Shown here: in pieces, positions 58,411 to 64,000 of the stretch | Layout: each line of letters begins with the position of its first letter | Numbering within the stretch: the stretch's first letter is position 1 | Source of the DNA: Meiothermus hypogaeus | Lineage (GTDB): Bacteria; Deinococcota; Deinococci; Deinococcales; Thermaceae | Direction of reading: 5' to 3' | Assembly (NCBI RefSeq): GCF_003574035.1 | Contig: NZ_QWKY01000004.1 | Location: 34,856-98,855, forward strand | DNA length: 64,000 nt | Position numbers and translations under genes: made by a program | Notes under the pieces: model-generated | What the model saw: only the letters and a program-made list of their open reading frames with translations | What the model was told of the DNA's origin: nothing | Databases searched by the model: none

Positions 58411-59637
58411 CTAAATATCGGGCAGCTCGAGGTCGGGAATGCGGCTAAAGGCAATGCGGGTGACGGCACTTTGCTCGGTGCGGTGCATACCCAAAAAGTA
58501 CAGGGCCTGGGGGCCGTACTTGCCGTTGGCTTTGTCCATGGCCTGGGCCAGCCGCACCAGTTTTTGGTCGGACTCAAAGAGTGGCCAACCCAGTTCCTGC
58601 TCGGGAATCAGGCTGCCCAGGGCCAGGCCTACCTTGAAGGGGGTACCCTCGGGCTTTTGCGCCCAGAGCCGCAGGATCACGCGCAGCAGGGTCAGGGTGT
58701 CCTGGCTGGGCTGGATGCGCATGTGGGCATCCCATTTGCCTTTTTCGCCGCCGTCCAGAAAGCGCACGAATAGGGCCACCGAACCGGCCCAGTAGCCCTC
58801 GTGGCGCAGACGGGCCGCTGCGCGGTGCACCAGCCGGGTGAGCACAGCCCGGGCCCCAGCCTCGCTGCGAAAAACCGGCGGCAACACGTGAGAATGGCTC
58901 AGGCTGCGCCGCCTGGTGGGGGTCTCGGGCAGGTCGGCCCCCCGCAAGCGGTGCCACCAGGCAAAGCCGTGTACCCGGCTGCCCCAGACCTGCGAGAGCT
59001 GTAGCACGGATAGCTGGTAGAGCTGCTCCACCGTGGTCACGCCGTGCTTGAACAGGCGCTGCTCCATGCCAGGGCCAATGCCGGGTAGGTCGCGCAAGGC
59101 CAGCGAATACAGCCGGTGGGGCAGGTCGGAGAGCTGCAAAAGGGTCAGGCCGTCGGGTTTGTGCATCTCGGCGGCCACCTTGGCCAAGAACCGATTGGGC
59201 CCCAACCCCACCGAGCAGCGAAGCTCCTGGCCCACCTGCCGGTAGATGGCCTGTTTGACCTGCGCTGCCAGCCGCAGCGCCTCGGCGGGCTCCTGTTCCC
59301 GGCCCATCAGCTTGCAGACCATCTCGTCTATCGAGAGCACGGCTTCGATGGGCAATACCGTATCTACCGCCCGCAGAATCTGGTGATGAATGCGGATGTA
59401 CTCCTTGGGGCGGGCCTCGACAATTTCCAGCCTGGGGCAGAGGAGCCGGGCATCCTGTACCAGCGTCCCGGTTTTAACACCGTAGCGCTTGGCCTCGTAG
59501 CTCGCGGCGATGCAGCAGGTGGTCTCGGCCAGCATGGGCGCTACCGCTACCGGCCTGCCGCGCAGCTCGGGCCTGAGCTGTTGCTCCACCGAGGCAAAGT
59601 AGGAGTTCATATCCAGGAACAGGTAGTGGATGCCCAT
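58411..59637 (-). CDS. Y-family (translesion) DNA polymerase
   Basis: A 408-residue polymerase. Catalytic residues: Asp in FLDMNSYFASVEQQ and the Asp-Glu pair in LSIDEM; steric region AASYEAKRYGVKTG; helix-hairpin-helix LRDLPGIGPGMEQRL; C-terminal little finger. It resembles DinB/UmuC but has extra differences, such as the motif SIDEMVCKL instead of SIDEAYLD. Start ATG 59637 with GGAGG before it. A palindrome-rich promoter upstream suggests tight repression. Confidence 0.9.
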   Translation of the reverse strand: MGIHYLFLDMNSYFASVEQQLRPELRGRPVAVAPMLAETTCCIAASYEAKRYGVKTGTLVQDARLLCPRLEIVEARPKEYIRIHHQILRAVDTVLPIEAVLSIDEMVCKLMGREQEPAEALRLAAQVKQAIYRQVGQELRCSVGLGPNRFLAKVAAEMHKPDGLTLLQLSDLPHRLYSLALRDLPGIGPGMEQRLFKHGVTTVEQLYQLSVLQLSQVWGSRVHGFAWWHRLRGADLPETPTRRRSLSHSHVLPPVFRSEAGARAVLTRLVHRAAARLRHEGYWAGSVALFVRFLDGGEKGKWDAHMRIQPSQDTLTLLRVILRLWAQKPEGTPFKVGLALGSLIPEQELGWPLFESDQKLVRLAQAMDKANGKYGPQALYFLGMHRTEQSAVTRIAFSRIPDLELPDI

Positions 59638-59665
59638 GCAAACCTCCGGGGTAAGGGGAATTGAA

Positions 59666-59715
59666 ATCACTGAAGCCGTTCAGTGATTATGTAAATTACA
59701 TAATATAAATATCAA
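59666..59715 (-). promoter_or_regulatory. Promoter with two palindromes before the Y-family polymerase
   Basis: On the minus strand -35 TTGATA (59710-59715), 18-bp spacer, -10 CATAAT (59686-59691). The perfect 19-bp palindrome ATTATGTAAATTACATAAT (59686-59704) covers the spacer and -10; a second palindrome ATCACTGAA-GCCG-TTCAGTGAT (59666-59687) overlaps its edge and covers the start region. Likely repressor sites; the regulator is unknown. Confidence 0.75.
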
Positions 59716-59822
59716 GTTTTTGCAAGGACAAATAATCCGCCCTCGCCGACAGCGGCCAGTCGCGTAGTCGACTGGAAGTGTGCGCCGTATTGGCTTTTGG
59801 CTAGTTACCGCCTGATGGTTCT

Positions 59823-60248
59823 TCAATCCAGCGGGTCTTTGGCGGTTTCCTTGGTCTCGGGGGCAAATCCGCCAAACATAAACACCTCGTCGCCCTGATC
59901 GCTCAAGTGGAGCTCGGCCAGCCCCTTGCGCACCAGCTCTTTCAGCAAACTGCGGGCCTGCTCGACCTCGAGCTGGCAGTGCAACACCACTTCGGCCAGG
60001 GTCACCCGACCCTGTAGCTGTTTGGCCAGGGCCAGGATGCGCTGCTCTGGCGATTGGGCAATGCTCTGGGGTGTTTTGCTGATGGCCAGGCGATAACCCA
60101 GCACCCCCACAATGGCAAAAAACACCGCCATGCCCGCTACCACTCCAGGCCCAGCTTCCCCTGAAGTGCCCGAAACCAGGTCGCTGATGGCAGCAATCAC
60201 GAAGAACCCGCTCAGGGCGACCATGAACCACCCTAGAAAAGCCCGCAT
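59823..60248 (-). CDS. Membrane protein with C-terminal winged-helix-like domain
   Basis: A 141-residue protein: two membrane helices (FLGWFMVALSGFFVIAAIS; VVAGMAVFFAIVGVLGY) and a soluble part (EQRILALAKQLQGRVTLAEV ... LLKELVRKGLAEL) that looks like a small winged helix. Function unknown. The ATG follows a perfect -10 TATAAT by seven bases, so it should be leaderless; the matching -35 lies in a family-2 element. Confidence 0.7.
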   Translation of the reverse strand: MRAFLGWFMVALSGFFVIAAISDLVSGTSGEAGPGVVAGMAVFFAIVGVLGYRLAISKTPQSIAQSPEQRILALAKQLQGRVTLAEVVLHCQLEVEQARSLLKELVRKGLAELHLSDQGDEVFMFGGFAPETKETAKDPLD

Positions 60249-60255
60249 CGAAGGA

Positions 60256-60285
60256 ATTATAGGGCGCTTTCATATTTCGAGCCAA
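60256..60285 (-). promoter_or_regulatory. Leaderless promoter partly supplied by a MITE
   Basis: On the minus strand -35 TTGGCT (60280-60285), 18-bp spacer, -10 TATAAT (60256-60261), seven bases before the ATG at 60248. The -35 and most of the spacer lie inside family-2 copy c. Confidence 0.65.
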
Positions 60286-60327
60286 CCGTTCTCGTTTTCG
60301 CAGGCGGCCACGTCTGTGAAGAGCACG
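60261..60327 (+). mobile_element. MITE-like element, family 2, copy c (short)
   Basis: About 67 bp holding only the two ends of the family: AGGGCGCTTTCATATTTCGAG at 60261 on, and CTCGTTTTCGCAGGCGGCC followed by ACGTCTGTGAAGAGCACG. The middle of copies a and b is absent, as in an internal deletion derivative. Confidence 0.6.
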
Positions 60328-60356
60328 ATGTTCAGGGGCCCTGCGCCCATGGGTGC

Positions 60357-60385
60357 AAAAAAAAGAGCCCCCATACGAGGGCTCT
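60357..60385 (-). terminator. Terminator of the SLH protein gene
   Basis: AGAGCCC and GGGCTCT form a 7-bp stem around an 8-nt loop, followed on the minus strand by eight T. It lies 18 bp after the stop codon. Confidence 0.88.
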
Positions 60386-60402
60386 GTGCGTTGACGCTGG
60401 TT

Positions 60403-61668
60403 TTAGAAATTGAACTTCAAGCCTGCACGGGCTCCCAGGCCAAAGTTGCCTCCCTGCTCGAAACGGGGGTTGCCTTCCACGAAGAGGCCCAGCGGGCCAA
60501 ACAGGTTGAGATCGAGCCCCACGGCGGCGGTGCCATAGATGGGGTTGGCCAGGGCAGGCAGGAAGCGAGCACCCACCCCCACGTAGGGGCTCAAGAGCCC
60601 GCTCCCAAAGTGGCGGGTCAGGTAGGCTTCTATGCCCAGGGCCTGGGTGCCCAGGTTGTAGTCCAGGCCGGCCCGCAGGCCGAAGCCCAGGAACACATTG
60701 CGCACGCCAACCATGCCGGTAACGGCCAGGTTGTTGGTGTCAAAGATACCGCCTGCGGGCTGGGGGATGATGCCCAGCGCAGCGCCCGCGCCAAAGTAGA
60801 GGTTGCGGGCCGGGGGAGCGGCGGGCATGACCGGGGCCACCGGCCGTACTTCGGGCTGCGGCTGAGGTTGAGGCTGGGGCTGGGGTGCAGGGGCGGGTTG
60901 CTGGGCCTGCTGGCGCAGCTCGGTCACCTGGCCTTGCAGGGTAGTGACCTGGTTGCTAAGGCTGCGTACCTGCTCTTCCAGAGCCGCCACACGGGCGGTG
61001 TCGGGGCGGTTGCGAATCTGCTCTTCGAGCGTGGCGATGCGGCGCTCGAGGGCCACCGCATCCTGGGGCGCAGTGGGCGCTGCCGGAGCCTGGCTCAGGC
61101 GCTGGACTTGCTGCTCGAGGGCGGCGATACGGGCCTGAAGCTCGGCCGGGGTGGGGCCTGCCGGCTGGGCTGGCTGGGCGGGTTGCGGGGCCTGACTCAG
61201 GCGCTGAACCTGCTGCTCGAGGGCGGCTAAGCGCTGCTCGAGGGCGGCTGCCCGCTGGCTGGTCTCGATGGCCCGCTTGACTTCGGCCTCGAGCTCGGCT
61301 AGCTTACCAGCCTGATCCTGGCTGGTTTTCTCGAGGGCAGCAAAGCGCTGCCGGAGCTGCTCCAGCTCGGGGCCAACCTCCTGGGCCCCCCGCTCAACGG
61401 CCAGGCGGCACTCGGGCCGGGCATTCTCGAGGCGGTTGGTCTGGTAGAGGCGGAAGAAAATCAGGGCGGCCTGGTAGCGGGTCAGGTTCTGGTTGCCCCG
61501 GAAGGTGCCATCCGGGAAACCCTCAATCAGACCGCACTGTACGGCAAATTCCACCGCCTGGCGGGCCCAGTGCCCCGCCGGGATATCCCGAAACTGGGTC
61601 TGGGCGCTGGCAAACACACCGAAGAATGCGGCCAGCACAAAACTAGCTATGGCCAATCGGCTTTTCAT
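60403..61668 (-). CDS. SLH-domain outer-envelope protein with coiled coil and beta-barrel
   Basis: A 421-residue protein. Signal peptide (LAIASFVLAAFFGVFASA), one SLH domain (FRDIPAGHWARQAVEFAVQC, GLIEGFPDGTFRGNQNLTR), a long coiled coil (about 90-270, repeats of AALEQQVQRLSQAP), a Pro/Gln linker (QPQPQPQPQPE) and a C-terminal part with alternating aromatic strands ending KFNF, typical of outer-membrane barrels. It probably links the outer membrane to cell-wall polymer in Thermales. Shine-Dalgarno AAGGAGG. Confidence 0.88.
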   Translation of the reverse strand: MKSRLAIASFVLAAFFGVFASAQTQFRDIPAGHWARQAVEFAVQCGLIEGFPDGTFRGNQNLTRYQAALIFFRLYQTNRLENARPECRLAVERGAQEVGPELEQLRQRFAALEKTSQDQAGKLAELEAEVKRAIETSQRAAALEQRLAALEQQVQRLSQAPQPAQPAQPAGPTPAELQARIAALEQQVQRLSQAPAAPTAPQDAVALERRIATLEEQIRNRPDTARVAALEEQVRSLSNQVTTLQGQVTELRQQAQQPAPAPQPQPQPQPQPEVRPVAPVMPAAPPARNLYFGAGAALGIIPQPAGGIFDTNNLAVTGMVGVRNVFLGFGLRAGLDYNLGTQALGIEAYLTRHFGSGLLSPYVGVGARFLPALANPIYGTAAVGLDLNLFGPLGLFVEGNPRFEQGGNFGLGARAGLKFNF

Positions 61669-61689
61669 ACAAACCTCCTTTTTGCTACG

Positions 61690-61705
61690 GCCAAGTAAAC
61701 TTGGC
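61690..61705. promoter_or_regulatory. Palindrome in the 5' leader of the SLH gene
   Basis: GCCAAGT-AA-ACTTGGC, perfect 7-bp arms, about 22 bp upstream of the ATG. Either an operator or an mRNA-stabilising hairpin. Confidence 0.45.
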
Positions 61706-61820
61706 TCCGTTTCCTACGCTACGCAGCCAACGTGAGGGCCCAACTTAGCCAGCCCATAAGCGGAATTGGGAACTTTATCACCCATTTCATGTTTGGAACT
61801 TTCGCCTGGGCCCCATTGGG

Positions 61821-61826
61821 TACAAT
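61821..61826 (+). promoter_or_regulatory. -10 box for a leaderless CBS-antiporter transcript
   Basis: TACAAT six bases before the ATG at 61833; the intervening bases are CCTCCC, with no Shine-Dalgarno. Confidence 0.6.
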
Positions 61827-61832
61827 CCTCCC

Positions 61833-62288
61833 ATGCAGGTCAAGAATCTGATGGGGTCGCGCCCCTATACGGTGCACAAAAATGAAACCCTGTACATGGC
61901 TGCCGAGCGCATGCTCGAGCACCGCCTGGGGGGCTTGCCGGTGATAGACGATGTGGGAGCGGTGGTGGGGCTGCTCGAGATCGACCAGATGCTACCCGAG
62001 CCGCAAAAAGTGCCCTTTTCCGATGTGGAGGCCCTGCGCTTTCTGGACGAGTGGGTAGACCCTGGCTCCTTCGACCGGCTGGTGGAGCGCTACAAGAACA
62101 CCCCCGTGCACCGCCTGATGCGAACCGAGGTAGCCATGGTAGGCCCTGACGACCCCATTGAGAAAGCCCTGGGCCTGATGCTACAAGACCGGCAGTACCG
62201 GCGGGTCTTGGTGGTAGACGAGCAGCGGCAACTGCTGGGCACCCTGACCCGCTCCGACTTCTTGCGCTTGTTTGTGCGGGGGCACTGA
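61833..62288 (+). CDS. CBS-domain pair protein
   Basis: A 151-residue protein with two CBS domains (KNLMGSRPYTVHKNETLYMA; HRLMRTEVAMVGPDDPIEKA), separated by a longer insert (residues about 60-85). CBS pairs bind adenine nucleotides. The stop codon overlaps the start of the antiporter gene by one base, so it probably senses energy state and regulates that antiporter. Confidence 0.88.
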   Translation: MQVKNLMGSRPYTVHKNETLYMAAERMLEHRLGGLPVIDDVGAVVGLLEIDQMLPEPQKVPFSDVEALRFLDEWVDPGSFDRLVERYKNTPVHRLMRTEVAMVGPDDPIEKALGLMLQDRQYRRVLVVDEQRQLLGTLTRSDFLRLFVRGH

Positions 62289-63454
62289 TGCACGGCATGG
62301 GGCACCTGGTCGAGGTTTTTTTCCTCCTGCTGGCCGCGCAGTTGGTGGGCTGGTTGTTTGCAAGGCTCAAGCAGCCGGTGGTGATCGGCGAGGTGCTGGC
62401 GGGTTTGTTGGTGGGGCCTGCTTTACTGGGCCTGGTGCACGACGGTGAAATTCTGGAATTCCTGGCCGAACTGGGGGCCATTTTCCTGCTCTTTATGGTG
62501 GGCCTCGAGACCCGCCTGCGCGACATTCTGGCGGTGGGCAAGGAGGCCTTTTTGGTAGCGGTGCTGGGGGTGTTGTTTCCCTTTGTGGGGGGGTATTTTT
62601 TTGGCCTTAGCATCGGCTTTGCCCAACTCCCGGCGCTGTTTTTGGGTACGGCCCTGGTAGCGACCAGCGTGGGCATTACCGCCCGGGTGCTGCTGGAGCT
62701 GGGCGTGCTTTCGCGCAACTACAGTCGCATTATTCTGGGGGCGGCAGTAATCGACGACGTGCTGGGCCTGATTGTGTTGGCCGTGGTGAACGGCGTGGCC
62801 CAGAGCGGCACCTTCGAGCTGGCAGTGGCGCTGCGCATCACCCTGCTCTCGGTGTTGTTTGTGGGCGGGGCCATGCTGCTGGTGCCCTGGCTGCGGCGGG
62901 TCTCGTTGCCCCGCTTCACCCTGGGCAATCCCTTCGGCTTTGCCCTGCTGGTGGGGGTGGGGCTGGCGGCGCTGGCGGCCATCATTGGCCTGGCCCCCAT
63001 CGTGGGGGCCTTCCTGGCCGGAATGCTCCTGGCCGAGGTGCGCGAAGAGCTGGCCATCGAGGAGCACGTCCGGGCGGTGGGGCAGTTTTTGACCCCCATC
63101 TTTTTTGCCATGGTGGGGGTGCGCCTGGAGCTGACCGCCTTGCTCAGTGCCAAGGTCTGGCTGGTGGGCAGCGGGGTTTTGCTGATTGCCCTGGTGGGCA
63201 AGCTTTTGGGGGGGTTTCTGGGGGCCTGGAGCCAGGGCTTCCGCCGGGCGGTGGTGGTGGGCGTGGGGATGGCCCCCCGGGGAGAGGTGGGCTTGATTGT
63301 GGCTGCGCTGGGCCTGGCCGCCGGAGCGGTGAACGAGGAAGAGTATGCCCTGGTGCTGTTCATGGTGGTGGGTACTACCCTGCTGGCACCGCTGTTTTTG
63401 CGGCCCGCCATTGCCTGGGCCGAACGCGCTCAAGCTTCCGGGGGTTCCCCATGA
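62288..63454 (+). CDS. Cation/proton antiporter (CPA2/KefB type)
   Basis: A 388-residue membrane protein with about twelve helices. CPA2 signatures: VVIGEVLAGLLVGPALLG, FMVGLETRLRDIL, AAVIDDVLGLIVLAVV (the Asp-Asp pair for cation binding), and MAPRGEVGLIVAALG. It lacks the TrkA-N domain of KefB; nucleotide regulation may come from the CBS protein. Exchanges K+ or Na+ for H+. Confidence 0.9.
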   Translation: MHGMGHLVEVFFLLLAAQLVGWLFARLKQPVVIGEVLAGLLVGPALLGLVHDGEILEFLAELGAIFLLFMVGLETRLRDILAVGKEAFLVAVLGVLFPFVGGYFFGLSIGFAQLPALFLGTALVATSVGITARVLLELGVLSRNYSRIILGAAVIDDVLGLIVLAVVNGVAQSGTFELAVALRITLLSVLFVGGAMLLVPWLRRVSLPRFTLGNPFGFALLVGVGLAALAAIIGLAPIVGAFLAGMLLAEVREELAIEEHVRAVGQFLTPIFFAMVGVRLELTALLSAKVWLVGSGVLLIALVGKLLGGFLGAWSQGFRRAVVVGVGMAPRGEVGLIVAALGLAAGAVNEEEYALVLFMVVGTTLLAPLFLRPAIAWAERAQASGGSP

Positions 63455-63500
63455 AAGCCGAATAATGGCTGCATGAACGCGAAAATATGGCAACCGGGCG

Positions 63501-63506
63501 TATACT
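63501..63506 (+). promoter_or_regulatory. -10 box for a leaderless LysM transcript
   Basis: TATACT nine bases before the ATG at 63516; no Shine-Dalgarno in between. Confidence 0.6.
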
Positions 63507-63515
63507 CACTTTGAT

Positions 63516-64000
63516 ATGCGCCCAATTGCTATATTGCCCTGGCTTATTGCGATGGCGCTGGCCCAGAGCGTGCCGACCTATACGGTGCAGCGCGGCGACA
63601 CCCTGTTCTCCATTGCCAGACGCCACGATACCACTGTGGAAATTCTGATGCGGCTCAACGGCCTGAGCGAGGCCACTCTGAGCGTGGGGCAGGTGCTGCA
63701 ACTGCCGCCCCGGGTGGTACAGCACACCGTGCAGCGCGGTGATACGCTTTTTTCCATTGCCCGGCGCTATGGCTCCACGGTGCAGGCCATTCAGCAAGAA
63801 AACAACCTCGAGGGCACCTCCCTATCGCTGGGGCAGGTGCTCCGGATTCCCCAGGTGAGTGTAGCGGCCCCCAGCAACCCTCCTGCCAACCCCTCTGCAT
63901 CCAGCCCGTCCCCTGCCAACCCCAATCCTGCCCCACCCCCAGGCTCCTCGGCCAATCTGGTGGGCTCGAGCCCGCTTCCGAGTCCCACCCCACCTCAACC
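63516..64000 (+). CDS. LysM-domain secreted protein, cut by window end
   Basis: The visible 161 residues: signal peptide (MRPIAILPWLIAMALA-Q), two LysM domains (YTVQRGDTLFSIARRHDTTV and HTVQRGDTLFSIARRYGSTV, with LSVGQVLQLP and LSLGQVLRIP), then a Pro/Ser/Asn-rich linker (NPPANPSASSPSPANPNP). LysM binds peptidoglycan. A C-terminal peptidase domain (M23 or NlpC/P60) would be usual but lies beyond the window. Confidence 0.85.
   Translation, partial: MRPIAILPWLIAMALAQSVPTYTVQRGDTLFSIARRHDTTVEILMRLNGLSEATLSVGQVLQLPPRVVQHTVQRGDTLFSIARRYGSTVQAIQQENNLEGTSLSLGQVLRIPQVSVAAPSNPPANPSASSPSPANPNPAPPPGSSANLVGSSPLPSPTPPQ

Overview
The window looks like a chromosome segment of a high-GC member of the Thermales, most likely Meiothermus (inferred from gene content; no database was searched). 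Pointers are a [LysW]-lysine hydrolase (LysK), a seven-iron ferredoxin, a dnaX gene with a nine-A slippage tract, an SLH-domain outer-envelope protein, a glucosylglycerate/mannosylglycerate catabolic operon, and many genes whose -10 box sits only 6-9 nt before the start codon (leaderless transcripts). No rRNA, tRNA, CRISPR array or full insertion sequence was seen.

Layout. 0-3.2 kb: an MBL-fold hydrolase between two direct repeats, a rhodanese, and a sulfur-stress operon (glutaredoxin-like disulfide oxidoreductase, exported rhodanese, CstR-like repressor) behind a promoter with two operators. 3.2-12.5 kb: diguanylate cyclase, trmL, lysK, ferredoxin, an MFS transporter and two convergent two-component systems. 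12.8-16.9 kb: a secreted protein probably controlled by the second system, a SHOCT protein plus Tat-exported intradiol dioxygenase bracketed by inverted copies of a small palindromic element, and an ApbE-DUF2271-PepSY membrane operon. 16.8-21.9 kb: a sugar ABC importer operon ending in an (alpha/alpha)6 glycosidase.

22-32.3 kb: tsaE, an AT-richer delta-60 repeat lipoprotein, an MFS exporter, a macro-domain protein, a C45 peptidase, a PPP-type phosphatase, a split chromate transporter, GNAT genes with one disrupted pseudogene, and a RIO kinase-GNAT operon preceded by a small ORF and a terminator-like hairpin. 32.5-38.3 kb: a GAF/HD-GYP protein, a degenerate SDR, nrdR and a ferredoxin-NADP reductase. 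38.4-44.4 kb: DUF1175, alpha-2-macroglobulin and a secreted HExxH peptidase on one strand. 45.2-53.6 kb: a LacI-headed operon with ABC importer, GH63-type hydrolase and GH13_18 phosphorylase, read as uptake and breakdown of glucosylglycerate/mannosylglycerate. 53.7-64 kb: a lipoprotein hydrolase, DUF5995, a second CstR-like repressor, a truncated SBBP gene, dnaX, a Y-family polymerase behind a 19-bp palindrome, an SLH protein, a CBS protein, a cation/proton antiporter, and a LysM protein cut by the window end.

Two MITE-like families shape the intergenic space. Family 1 (ends ATACCGGATTC / GAATCTGGTAT) has five copies; family 2 (ends AGAGCGYTCTTCACA) has three. Copies interrupt a GNAT gene, contribute part of a stop codon, and in one case appear to supply a -35 box.
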